NCBI GenBank assembly: GCA_014084085.1
Contig: NPFB01000163.1
Location: 115,385 to 135,646, forward strand
Source of the DNA: Hondaea fermentalgiana
Lineage: Eukaryota > Sar > Bigyra > Thraustochytrida > Thraustochytriidae
Direction of reading: 5' to 3'
DNA: 20,262 nt
The position numbers were made by a program, and so were the translations under genes. Shown here one piece after another: positions 1 to 9,113 of the stretch. The notes beneath the pieces are model-generated. The model did not search any database and had not been told where the DNA came from. It worked only from the letters and a program-made list of their open reading frames with translations. Every line of letters starts with the position of its first letter. The first letter of the stretch is position 1.

Positions 1-193
1 TCAGCCGGCCGGCCCCTCGGCGCAGGCTGCAGCCAGCTGCTGCGCGGCCAGGGCGCGGCGCGAGTGGCGACCTGGCCGCGCCGCGGTATGGGCGCAGGCA
101 GGCGGCGGGCGGCGCGTGGACAGAAGGCCGAGGATTTTTTTTTTTCCAGGCCAGTGGCGGTTTTTCCGGTGGGCGCTGTCTTTTTTTTTTCTT

Positions 194-208
194 GGGAGGG
201 AGGGAGGG
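194..208 (+). other. Perfect four-tract G-quadruplex motif
   Basis: Four GGG runs separated by single A residues occupy 194-208, directly after a run of T (181-190). Single-nucleotide-loop motifs of this kind are known to form very stable parallel quadruplexes in DNA or RNA. Whether this one is transcribed or regulatory cannot be seen from sequence. Confidence 0.6.
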
Positions 209-637
209 TTGGATGGCTGCCGAGGCAGGGTCAGTTGGGTGGAGCTGGAGACAGACGAGACGGACGTGTACAGGCGGGTGGACGAGGAGGGGTTGGGAAT
301 GGAATGGACGAAGAAGACGCGCGAGGAGGCGGGGACGAGGGTGGGCGGGAGGATGTAGAGTGGAATGTGGAATGTGTAGTAGTAATGTTGGCGGCGAGTT
401 TCTGGCGAAAGTGGGGCGGCGCGGAAGAGGGGAGAAGATGCGCAGGAGGGCTTGCGGAGGGGTGCACAGTGAGAGGAGAAGCGAGAGGGAAAATGAGGCC
501 CGTGCAGCGAGAGGATCATCTTTCCCTGGTCTACAGGTGAAGAGTGAGACGAAGTTCCGGCTCGAGGGTGTCCGGAACTTGAGCTGCCGTTAGCCTCGCC
601 TGCTTGTTGGCCTGCCTCGCATCCGCTGGATGCTTTC

Positions 638-736
638 GATGCTGTCGAGATGCTCTAGGATGCTGTCGAGATGCTCTAGGATGCTGTCGGGATGCTCAAA
701 ATGCTGTCAGGGCGCTCCAAATGCTGTCGAGATGAC
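638..736 (+). repeat. 21-bp tandem repeat (minisatellite), about 4.7 copies
   Basis: Units start at 638, 659, 680, 701 and 721. The first two are identical (GATGCTGTCGAGATGCTCTAG in two halves of about 10 and 11 bp, each beginning GATGCT), and the later ones decay progressively. Each 21-bp unit is itself a doubled half-unit. The array lies downstream of the small minus-strand ORF and about 430 bp upstream of the protease gene. Confidence 0.8.
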
Positions 737-839
737 CCATGTACTTTCGAGACGCCGCACTCGTCGTGACAGATGTAAAAAAGAAAAAAAAGTCTCATTT
801 TGTGCTATCAACCTCCTACTGCGGCCAGTTGTAGCACGC

Positions 840-1112
840 CTAATCTGATTGCTGTATTGTGCAATAGTAATAAAGACCGTGCTTCTTGAGCAGTCTGCGA
901 ATGTGACCATCTTTCACTTGGTTGATCTCTCGTGACCTCATCTTCTTCGCAATACAACACTCGATCCTCCAACTCGAAGAGTATCGAATCATGGTATCAT
1001 AGATCATCAATCTCTGGTCCTGCCTGCGCATGGGCTTCGCCGGCAGACCTTTCCAAGCCTGCAACCCAGTCTTGTCCTCGTCCTCGCTCAGCTCCGCTCT
1101 AATCTCGCCCAT
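840..1112 (-). CDS. Unrecognised small basic protein (90 aa, start uncertain)
   Basis: The open frame runs from ATG at 1112 to TAG at 840 and encodes 90 residues. It has an acidic start (residues 8-13), then a basic, aromatic-rich body (WKGLPAKPMRRQDQR near 20-34, SSSWRIECCIAKK near 45-57) and a C-terminal KKHGLYYYC stretch. I do not recognise it. Unlike most frames here it is not the shadow of another gene: the plus strand opposite is full of stops and the codons look ordinary. No signal peptide or membrane segment is visible. In-frame upstream ATGs at 1166 and 1196 would give 108 or 118 residues, but these run into or touch the start of the divergent protease gene at 1170. Either this gene starts at 1112 or the protease starts further in. 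It could also be an exon or gene remnant. Confidence 0.4.
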   Translation of the reverse strand: MGEIRAELSEDEDKTGLQAWKGLPAKPMRRQDQRLMIYDTMIRYSSSWRIECCIAKKMRSREINQVKDGHIRRLLKKHGLYYYCTIQQSD

Positions 1113-1169
1113 CGCCCACCTGCTGCGCTGCTGGCTGATGCTCTTTTCGGGCGGATCAATCGGCATGGG

Positions 1170-4100
1170 ATGGATGATGCGATCGGGATGATGCATGGCA
1201 AAAAAACGGGCGCCCTCCCTTGCCAAGGTTGCCAAGGAGAAGAAGAAGAACCGCGGCAAAAAGGAGACGAGCAGGGCGATATGTTCGCGGGGCTCGGCGG
1301 CGCGGGCAGCGAGAGGCCCAGCGGCGGCGGGGCCGCCGCCGGGCCGCGGGGCGGGCGCGGCGATGCAGACACGACACGAATCGAGGACAGCGTCGAGGAC
1401 GAGGAGGGGCCCATGGAGACGGCCATCCTCGCGTCGCTCCTGCCGCCGCCCAGCAAGTTTGCGCTGGTGCACGACCTGCCCGAGGCGCTACGGGCCGCCG
1501 TGGCTGCGCAGCGGCGCGGGCAGCTTGGCGAAGAAACGCTGAGTCTCGTCGTCGAGGGGTTCACGACCGTCAAGGAGTTTCTTCTTGCCCTCAGCCCCGC
1601 GGACGTGAGCAGGGACGAGCACGAGGATCTCCTGGATGCCTTTGTCTGGCTCCTCCAAGACCTTGACGTGCGCAGCGAGGTGCGCGACATCATCAGTGTC
1701 GATGACCTTGTCCATTTCCTGGGAATCCCCACGGAAACCGAGCTGAGCGCCAAGCTCGCGCACCAACGAAATGCACCTTCTTCCTCCGCTGGAGCGCGAC
1801 CAGGACGAGGAGGAGGAGGACCCACGACTGGTGTCGAGATGATCCCAGCAGACCCCACACATGCAGCGGATACAACGCAGCCGATCTGGGTGGCGACGCA
1901 AATCTTCAAGGCAATCCGCTGCCTATTGTCGGCAAGACCAAGCGCAGAAAGGGACCTTGCGCTGGAGCGGATCATGAAGCGCTTCCTCCGCGCCATCCCA
2001 CTCGCTGCGCTGCGAGAGCTGTCTGTAGGCCATCTTGACCAGTTTTGCCGCAATCTTGCGTCTCTCGACAGCCGCAACGGACTACGACAAAGTGCCGTGC
2101 TCGTGTTTGTGAAGAGTCCTATCCTACAGCGTCGCCTCGACGCCATTGACCTCATTCTCGACATGGAGACGCCGCCACAATGGCTCACCACGCATCGGAT
2201 CCTCGAAGTCCTACTAGAACGCTCGCCCGTGCACGCCGAGCTGTGTCGACGCGCAGAGCCCATCATGCGGGCTCTCGCGCGCGAGAACCTCGTGTCCGAC
2301 GAGATCCTTGGACTGGCGTGGAACGTGAGCATTGACCTTTTGTGCGTTGCAGTGCAGGAAATTCCGGACATGGATCTACTCAAGTCCGTCCTGGTACTCG
2401 TCAACGATGGCGGCGCTCCTCGCATGGACCGCGTGGCCAGGTTGGTGCGTACAATTGCCATGAGGTCTGATCTCGACGCGGCTCTCGCACAAACGTGCGT
2501 GGTCATCCTTTGGGAACTTCGCGACGCCACGGGTGTCTCCAACGCGGTTCTCTCGCACTTTGAACAAGGTGACGGCCTCCTCGAACTTGCCGTTGACATG
2601 TGCATGAAGTCGCTCGACCGCGATGCCTCATTCTTTTCGCATCGCGTCCTCGACTTGCTCTGGCGCCAAATCTCGCCCCTGGGCGACGTTCTTCGCTCAG
2701 ACTGGAGTCTTGAGGACCGCTGGTTCGAAGCTGTGGACGCCTGTCTCAGCCCGCTCGACGAAACCGCTGCCGAAGAGCCAGATTTGATGAATGCGCTCGA
2801 CCTCGGAACCCAGCTTTTGCTTCACGAGCAGGCTGCCGAGGCCCAGGCCGCACTCGTGCTTCGCATCTGGGACCTTTTCGCGACGCATCTTGGGGACGCA
2901 CCCGCTGTGCGTGCGCGTATCACAGCTGATTACTTTACGTGGCTTTCACATCTTTGCGAGACGCGCATTCTCTTTCCTCTCGCGGCACATGCACTTTTTG
3001 TGGACCGCGTCATTCCATTCGTACAATCTGCGCGACCGGAAACGACAGCCTTTGCCTTTGGGCCCGAGTGCTTTGGCTTGATTCGCAGCATTTTCATTGT
3101 TGACAATCAGGACCGTCTCGTGAACCTCAAAGACAATGCCAATCGCACCGAGATCCAACCCGCCGACGATCCTGCTTCTGACGAGGATCCACTCGCGTAT
3201 GTGGTTCTCACTTGCGACCCGAGCGACCTCGAAGGCGTCCATTTGCTCTGGCACGTTGCCGTGCACACATGGAGCAATGCTGTCTCCGAACACGCCGTGA
3301 GTGCCTTGCAGGCGCTCTATGACCCTTCGCTCGATCCGGAGAGCTCTCGCGCCCTGCGAGTACGGCGTGACTATGTCGCCAAGTGCTCCAAGATTCTCGA
3401 CGAGCTTCCTGCAGACTCAACACAAGCCATCCAGCGAGGCCTCGGCTTTGTAGAGGCTCTTCTTAATGACGCTGATCACCATGGTACCCGCGGCTTTCGG
3501 CCGCACGGCGCTCGCCAGCGTGGTCAAATTCACAACCTCGTGCTCGTCGCGGCAGAAAACGTAGACGCACCGACGCAGTCAATCACCGCCAACACCACCT
3601 CTTCCTCTTCTTCCTCCTACTCAACGCCGTTTGGCAATGAAGACCGCATTTTCGAGGTCACTCTGTACAGCAACGCGACTATTTGGGATGTTCGTTGCGC
3701 CGTCGCTTCGCGCTTGCCAACGCCTGTGCCGGCAAACAAAATTGCGCTCTCCTGGCCCGCAAGTGGTGACGATGATCCTATGGGAGACGAGGAAAATGCC
3801 ACAACGCTGGCTGATCTTGGATTCGCCCGATCCGAAACGCTCATGTTCCAGCACCAAGACGATGAGATCTTGCTGCAAAGGACGCCCAGGGTGCGCCTTC
3901 TCGACGAGACATCGCAAGAGCTCACCCCGCTCGCACGCGCCGCCTTTGGCACGATTTTCGATGAGTGGGCCTCTGACCACGAACGTGAACTCCTCAGCCT
4001 CGACGACTTTTCACATCTCTTTATGTTCTGCACGGGGGCCACCAATCAGTCGGCAATTGAGCGTCGGTGCGCCTCCGTGCTGCAGGATTACGCTTCGGTT

Positions 4101-7100
4101 GTGTTGGAGTCCACCGAGACTGATCTCGAGGACGCCGGAGCAAATGAGACCCGCGTCGTCCAAGACCTCGAATCGAGCGAACCTCACTTGACACGCGACG
4201 ATTTTCTTCACTTTTACAGGGACGCTGCGCAAACCCGTCCCATGAGCGTGTGGAAGGACCTCCTGAAACTTGGCTTCGATACAAAGTTGCAGCACACCAA
4301 AGCTGAGCGCGGCGGCACTCGGCTGACCAGTGAGTTCCGACTCTCGTGGTTCGAGCGCGAACCTGATGCGAACGCCGGGGGGCTCTCCGTCTACGAAAGC
4401 GACAAAGCCGCAGAGGTCGGAGCGCCTGGGAGCCCGTTCTTAGGTGGTTGGAGGCCCATTTTAGCGCACGAAGCGACCCTGTATCGAGTTCTCTTCCGCC
4501 TTCTCAAGGCGCCGTCGAATGCGGTCTCGCGCACGGCGTGGTCTATCCTGCTTCGTTTGCCCACGTCGAAATCTGTACTGGCGGCGCTTAAAAATGTCGA
4601 GACGGCCAAGCTTCCGTCATTTTTTTCTGTCGAAGCTGCTGGACAGCGTTTCGTGCAGTATTCTCTTCACGTGGTTGTTTCCTTTATGGAAGCCGACGAG
4701 TCCCGTCAACTTATTGGGGCATCAGAGGGCAGACGCGCGCGCGCCGACAGCGTTGAGCAGCATTTTGAGCGTGCTCGTAGGGCCTCTTTCGAGCCGAAAC
4801 GTCCAGGTCGTCGAAGAAGTGGCCACGGTATCGACCAGGACCAACTCGACGACGAACTCGATGGAACTCAATGGACGCATGCCTTTCTGCGCCATGGTGG
4901 TCTCGCGCTTCTTCAGGCGCTTGTGCAAAGCGCTCTCGATGAGGTAAGCAAGCCACGAGAAATCGAACACCATGATGTGAGCGCGAGCGTGCTCGACGCC
5001 ACGCCCATGGGTCAGGTCTTAGAGCTGGCCCTCAAGGCCATCAAGCTCTGCCTCACGTGTACAAAATTCAGCTCGGCGTCCGTTCTGGCGGGCCTCGGTC
5101 TTGCAGAGCAGCTCGAGCTCGTTGAGCGCGCCCGCTGCGTCATGAACCAAGTTATTGCGGGTCGAATCGTTTCCACCTTGTCCGCCGAGTATGCACTTTT
5201 CATATGGGACTTTTTCTTTTCGTGGCTTCACAAGCAACCTGCTGATGTTGTTCAGGCGCGTGTGGGTGAGACGGCCTGTATTGAGTTAAGCGTCGCAGCA
5301 CAGCGAGGGCGATCCTCTCGCGAAGCGAAGGACACTGTCGCCCTGAAACCTGGTGTCTCGAGCGAGGTTGTCTTTTCGAGACACATTTGGCAAGATGACC
5401 TTGCAGCAGCCCTGGTGCGTGTGGGCTCACGATTTCCAACGGTTCGCGATCGCTACCTGGACCAGATTGCCACAGTGGAAGTGGAAGGCGAAGGTCTGCG
5501 AGGATGGGTATTGGCATTGGCGGGCCAACTCTTGTCTCTTGAACCTGTGAGTAGGTTCATGCCAAGCAGTCCACAATTCGACATGCGTCTCCTGAATAGC
5601 CTTGTGAAGCGCATCTTGGCAGGTTCGTTGCACCTATGTCGGCTTCTTGCTGTCATGGTGCGTGAGGATGAGCAAACGATCTATTCAATGGCCAGTACTG
5701 AGTTTTCTGTGCAAGAGCTCGTGGTGCAGCTTTCGCACCGACTGACATCTGCGCAGGGTGGCGAGCACCGTGGGGCAATTTTGCAGCTTCTTGCAGCACT
5801 GGCCACGAGCGATACTGAGGTGGCAAGCCTCGTGTGCGACACTGTGCTTATCCCTTTGCTCCGGTCCAAGGATCCAACCGTGACGAAGCGGACCAATCGA
5901 CGCCAGTCGTTGGACCGACGCAATCATCGGGTCGGCCTGGTGAACCTGCACAACACCTGTTACATGAACAGTTTACTGCAACAGCTTGCGCTCATGGCAC
6001 CGGTGCGGGATTTAATCTTTGCTGCCTCGTCGGACGCGGACGAGAATTCGTGGCTTGGAGCGTTGCAGCTGGCCATCGCGTATCTCTTGCGCTCGGAGCG
6101 CAAGGCTTTCTCTCCCGTACAACTGATTCAAGCCCTGAATGTGAATCCTCGGGAGCAACAGGATTGCGAAGAGTTCATGAATCGCCTTCTCGAGCTATTG
6201 GAGGAGGCCACGGCAAATGAGGACCGTTGGAACGCTGCTTTTGGCGGCTCAATGCAAGTACAGCGCATGTGCGGGGCCTGCAAGGCTCAGCAGACCGTGA
6301 TTGAGGGCGTGGGCACGCACATTGCCATCGACGTTGAGGGCAGCCATGCCGTGCTCGAATCGCTGGAGCGATCAACCTTTTGCGCAGAATCTCTCGAGGG
6401 TTTTCGTTGCGAACACTGCGGACAAGAGGGGCAGGTTGTCCAGCGCAAGGTGTGGGAGCGCGTTCCGCAGGCTCTCATCTTTCACCTCAAGCGCTTTCGC
6501 TATGATTTGGGACTTGGCGCCAAGGAGAAGCTGACCAATTCTTTTTGCTTTGAAGAAGAGCTTTTTGGCCGCGAGCTTGTTGGTATCATTTGTCATCAGG
6601 GCGCCGCAGACGGCGGTCATTACTATTCGTACGTGCGCTCTCGTCCCGAAGAGCGAGCTGAGGCGGCATGGTACGAGCTCAACGACACCAATGTGCGAAC
6701 TCTGGACGGCTTTCCGGCCGAAGCGTACCAGTCTGCGTACATATTGTGCTATGTGGACAAGGGCATGCTAGACGCGCCACTTCCGCTGCTGCCTCGAGCC
6801 ATTCAAACACGCATTGACCGCGATAATATGTCTTTAGAGAGCAGCTGCACCGTGCAGCATGCTGAGTTCTGGCGTCTTTGTGATGCGACACTGAACAAGC
6901 TTCTCAAATCGTCGTCGACGTCATTGCATACTACAAATTCCTTGCAGGGTGATGAAAGTGTGTCTACAGCGGCACCTGGAGCGGCGTCAGCAGTCGCAGC
7001 AGCAACGACGTCATCACCAAATGAAGAGCGTCCCTCGGCGCTTCTCGAGGCGCTCTCTCTGACGGATCATTCCCCAGAGAGGACACGCGCCGAGACGAAG

Positions 7101-8738
7101 ACAAGCTTTAGTGGCAGCAGCGCGCGTTCCGAGCGGTCCACTTCAGTCTCCTCGCCTGTTCGCTCGCCTTCATCGCCCCTGTCATCCTCGCTCGCGGGAA
7201 CCCCCGATTTTTTGCGGCGGCGCAAGCAACGAAGCAGTCTGACTTCAGAGAGCTCCCTGGCGCCGTCATGGTGGCCTCAACAGAGCATGAACCCGAGTAA
7301 ATCCTCCTTGCGCGAAGAAGATAGCCGGACGCCCTGTGACCAGCAGCGACATCAGGACCGTTCACAGCAGCATGTGCTAGTAAAACTTTCGCCATTGTTC
7401 TCCGAGCGGAGCGTTCCGCAGGGCGGTCGACCCATGGCCGAGACCTTGGCGCTTTCTCTGTTACGCATGATCTCTATCGAGAGCATCTTCCGCATCGATG
7501 GACAAGTCGTCGCAAGTCTGCACGAGGCCGTTCTGGCCATGTGTAGAGGCCGAGAAAGCTTTATCGTACAGATTGCACAGACGCTAATGACCTTGTCGGC
7601 ATCCTTTCCGATGGTTCCGGCGACCTTTCGATTTGTGGATCGATTCATGGAGCTCGCCAAGGAGGACGAAGAAGAAGAAGAAGAAGAAGAGGGCGGAGAT
7701 GCTCTCGAGCTTGTGGTAAGCATCCTCCTGCGCTCGGAAAGTTTTGTGGAAGCCTGCGTTGCGTGTTATGAAAAGGGCGACGCAGAAATTCGTATGAGCA
7801 TCTGTCGGTGTTTGACGTACTTGATTTGTGGCGCGGCATCTGACCCAAGTGCGCCGGGTTACGCGGGGGCGTGCGAGGCATTTGATTGGGTTTTCTCCAA
7901 CGAGCCAGGATTTGTTCGTGAATATTTGCACACATGCGAAGCGCAGGGGATGGAGACGGAGGAGTTTGCGCGACTTTCACGTTCGCTGAGCTCGCTTTCC
8001 TCCACGTGCGCCAGGCTGACAGCGGAAGCTCTCTTGGAGAGCTTGGATCGCGCAGAGGAGCTCTACAAACCGGCCCTTCGGCTCATATTGTCTCTCGACG
8101 ATCGTCGGAGCAGGGATAGACTCGATGCTCTGATCGGTCCCCGCGGGGGCATGTGGAGCCGCCATCTGCACAAGGTCCTTGCACAGCTGGACACGGAGGT
8201 CGACCAGGATATTCGCATTCAGTGTTTGGGAAGTCCCTGTGGCCTGCTCTTTTGCTGCACCAACGCTCGGCCGACCGGCGTTCAGATTCATATTTGGTTT
8301 CCTGATGAGTCGTCGCGTCAAATCTATGGTCTTCCAGAAAACGACACCCTCATCGCTGACGAGGTTTCAGCTGGAGAGACGCGCATTCTGTACTTTGCGC
8401 CAAGACTTCCACGTCTTCCAGGCAAAGCTGTCTCGCCAAGTCGCAGCGCGATGCCACGATGCGCGTTTGAGTGGGAGGTGCAGCCGCTGACGGCACTGAC
8501 CGCCACGCAGGCCTATCCGTCGCGTACAGGCAGTGAAGATCGCGAGAACAGCGGCGTGGACGGCAACGCAGACGATAAGTTGTTACTGACTGTGGACTTT
8601 GCGCAGCAGGCCCAAAAACTTGCGGCGATGGGCTTTCACGATATGGATGCCGTCCTCAACGCGCTCTCTGTGGCCAAGGGAAACGAGCAGATGGCGGTTG
8701 AGATCTTGCTCGGGGCGATCGCGCAAGATCAAATGTAG
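1170..8738 (+). CDS. Giant ubiquitin-specific protease (USP9X/USP24/USP34-like), 2,522 aa
   Basis: This is a cysteine deubiquitinase that cleaves ubiquitin from protein substrates. The catalytic domain spans roughly residues 1587-1862: Cys box with nucleophile C1597 and oxyanion N1592, QQDCEEF at 1663-1669, zinc-finger pairs C1701/C1704 and C1747/C1750, His box GGHYYSY with H1817, and third catalytic residue N1838 in WYELND. Residues about 100-800 are helical and armadillo-like. A ubiquitin-like segment lies at about 827-897, two EF-hand-like helical stretches at about 920-1041, a Ser-rich linker at 1911-2041, a poly-Glu run near 2166-2175, a beta-rich segment near 2344-2415 and a UBA-like domain at 2479-2520. 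Size, QQL after the Cys box and domain order match the large USP9X/24/34 group. No intron is needed. The start is uncertain: ATG 1170 has G at -3 and +4, but ATGs at 1281 and 1413 avoid the low-complexity leader and leave room for a divergent promoter. Confidence 0.93.
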   Translation: MDDAIGMMHGKKTGALPCQGCQGEEEEPRQKGDEQGDMFAGLGGAGSERPSGGGAAAGPRGGRGDADTTRIEDSVEDEEGPMETAILASLLPPPSKFALVHDLPEALRAAVAAQRRGQLGEETLSLVVEGFTTVKEFLLALSPADVSRDEHEDLLDAFVWLLQDLDVRSEVRDIISVDDLVHFLGIPTETELSAKLAHQRNAPSSSAGARPGRGGGGPTTGVEMIPADPTHAADTTQPIWVATQIFKAIRCLLSARPSAERDLALERIMKRFLRAIPLAALRELSVGHLDQFCRNLASLDSRNGLRQSAVLVFVKSPILQRRLDAIDLILDMETPPQWLTTHRILEVLLERSPVHAELCRRAEPIMRALARENLVSDEILGLAWNVSIDLLCVAVQEIPDMDLLKSVLVLVNDGGAPRMDRVARLVRTIAMRSDLDAALAQTCVVILWELRDATGVSNAVLSHFEQGDGLLELAVDMCMKSLDRDASFFSHRVLDLLWRQISPLGDVLRSDWSLEDRWFEAVDACLSPLDETAAEEPDLMNALDLGTQLLLHEQAAEAQAALVLRIWDLFATHLGDAPAVRARITADYFTWLSHLCETRILFPLAAHALFVDRVIPFVQSARPETTAFAFGPECFGLIRSIFIVDNQDRLVNLKDNANRTEIQPADDPASDEDPLAYVVLTCDPSDLEGVHLLWHVAVHTWSNAVSEHAVSALQALYDPSLDPESSRALRVRRDYVAKCSKILDELPADSTQAIQRGLGFVEALLNDADHHGTRGFRPHGARQRGQIHNLVLVAAENVDAPTQSITANTTSSSSSSYSTPFGNEDRIFEVTLYSNATIWDVRCAVASRLPTPVPANKIALSWPASGDDDPMGDEENATTLADLGFARSETLMFQHQDDEILLQRTPRVRLLDETSQELTPLARAAFGTIFDEWASDHERELLSLDDFSHLFMFCTGATNQSAIERRCASVLQDYASVVLESTETDLEDAGANETRVVQDLESSEPHLTRDDFLHFYRDAAQTRPMSVWKDLLKLGFDTKLQHTKAERGGTRLTSEFRLSWFEREPDANAGGLSVYESDKAAEVGAPGSPFLGGWRPILAHEATLYRVLFRLLKAPSNAVSRTAWSILLRLPTSKSVLAALKNVETAKLPSFFSVEAAGQRFVQYSLHVVVSFMEADESRQLIGASEGRRARADSVEQHFERARRASFEPKRPGRRRSGHGIDQDQLDDELDGTQWTHAFLRHGGLALLQALVQSALDEVSKPREIEHHDVSASVLDATPMGQVLELALKAIKLCLTCTKFSSASVLAGLGLAEQLELVERARCVMNQVIAGRIVSTLSAEYALFIWDFFFSWLHKQPADVVQARVGETACIELSVAAQRGRSSREAKDTVALKPGVSSEVVFSRHIWQDDLAAALVRVGSRFPTVRDRYLDQIATVEVEGEGLRGWVLALAGQLLSLEPVSRFMPSSPQFDMRLLNSLVKRILAGSLHLCRLLAVMVREDEQTIYSMASTEFSVQELVVQLSHRLTSAQGGEHRGAILQLLAALATSDTEVASLVCDTVLIPLLRSKDPTVTKRTNRRQSLDRRNHRVGLVNLHNTCYMNSLLQQLALMAPVRDLIFAASSDADENSWLGALQLAIAYLLRSERKAFSPVQLIQALNVNPREQQDCEEFMNRLLELLEEATANEDRWNAAFGGSMQVQRMCGACKAQQTVIEGVGTHIAIDVEGSHAVLESLERSTFCAESLEGFRCEHCGQEGQVVQRKVWERVPQALIFHLKRFRYDLGLGAKEKLTNSFCFEEELFGRELVGIICHQGAADGGHYYSYVRSRPEERAEAAWYELNDTNVRTLDGFPAEAYQSAYILCYVDKGMLDAPLPLLPRAIQTRIDRDNMSLESSCTVQHAEFWRLCDATLNKLLKSSSTSLHTTNSLQGDESVSTAAPGAASAVAAATTSSPNEERPSALLEALSLTDHSPERTRAETKTSFSGSSARSERSTSVSSPVRSPSSPLSSSLAGTPDFLRRRKQRSSLTSESSLAPSWWPQQSMNPSKSSLREEDSRTPCDQQRHQDRSQQHVLVKLSPLFSERSVPQGGRPMAETLALSLLRMISIESIFRIDGQVVASLHEAVLAMCRGRESFIVQIAQTLMTLSASFPMVPATFRFVDRFMELAKEDEEEEEEEEGGDALELVVSILLRSESFVEACVACYEKGDAEIRMSICRCLTYLICGAASDPSAPGYAGACEAFDWVFSNEPGFVREYLHTCEAQGMETEEFARLSRSLSSLSSTCARLTAEALLESLDRAEELYKPALRLILSLDDRRSRDRLDALIGPRGGMWSRHLHKVLAQLDTEVDQDIRIQCLGSPCGLLFCCTNARPTGVQIHIWFPDESSRQIYGLPENDTLIADEVSAGETRILYFAPRLPRLPGKAVSPSRSAMPRCAFEWEVQPLTALTATQAYPSRTGSEDRENSGVDGNADDKLLLTVDFAQQAQKLAAMGFHDMDAVLNALSVAKGNEQMAVEILLGAIAQDQM

Positions 8739-9113
8739 GTAGTTGGAACGTTGTTCCGAATTGAGGGAAAATTATAGCGGATACCGGATGAATTAAAGTT
8801 GTGAGAGAGCCTGTCGAACTTTTTCAAGAGCCGCTGGCTTTGTAAGTGTTGTTTTTTTTATATAAGGAAAAATGTTGCACCATTGCCAAAGACTGCCGTG
8901 GCTCTTCACACTTTGAAAGAAAAGCGCGCGCACATGATGTCGCCCGAAACTGGAGATGAGCAAAGAGCAAACCAATATGGCGTGTATTTATAGTCATTTA
9001 GTTGCGAACTCATGACGTCGTTCTGTAGTGTCGAGGCTGCGTGGCTTCGCGAAACAAATAAAACAAAAGTTAGTATGGCAAGCACACCGATTTTGCCCAA
9101 CAGGGAGCTTGGC
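8739..9113. other. Intergenic region between convergent 3' ends (protease and FKBP)
   Basis: This 375-bp stretch should carry both 3' UTRs. On the plus strand, ATTAAA at 8792-8797 lies about 54 nt past the protease stop, and AATAAA at 9057-9062 about 319 nt past it. The second would make the transcript run almost to the FKBP stop. An open frame on the minus strand (8906-9205) is rejected because FKBP exon 2 uses another frame. I see no gene here. Confidence 0.6.
8792..8797 (+). terminator. Candidate poly(A) signal (ATTAAA) of the protease gene
   Basis: ATTAAA, the commonest variant of AATAAA, lies 54 nt after the stop codon, and GT/T-rich sequence follows at about 8799-8860. It is supported by motif and position only. 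Confidence 0.35.

Larger units (their letters stand above)
1..839. other. GC-rich intergenic region, no convincing gene
   Basis: This stretch is purine-rich on the plus strand, with long T runs near 135-145 and 181-190. Open frames exist on both strands (for example 1-519 minus and 64-540 plus). Their translations are low-complexity Ser/Pro/Arg or Gly/Arg strings with no domain, so I treat them as composition artefacts. It contains a G-quadruplex motif (194-208) and a tandem repeat (638-736), listed separately. It may be the 3' flank of the small minus-strand ORF at 840-1112, or the flank of a gene lying left of the window. Confidence 0.5.

Noticed and set aside
1..519. 172-codon open frame on the minus strand
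   Set aside because: Ser/Pro/Arg-rich low-complexity translation with no domain; the opposite strand is equally open (64-540), as expected from GC-rich biased DNA.
1088..2605. 505-codon open frame on the minus strand
   Set aside because: It lies opposite the protease N-terminal region. The translation is Ser/Arg-rich shadow sequence, while the plus strand gives a sensible helical protein continuous with a recognisable catalytic domain.
4944..5560. Donor-like GTAAGC (4944) and GTGAGT (5547) inside the protease gene
   Set aside because: The frame continues through both with ordinary helical protein sequence and no loss of domain continuity, so introns are not needed.
7352..7723. Ser-rich minus-strand frame of 123 codons
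   Set aside because: The poly-Ser is the complement of the poly-Glu GAA/GAG run in the protease; it is a shadow.
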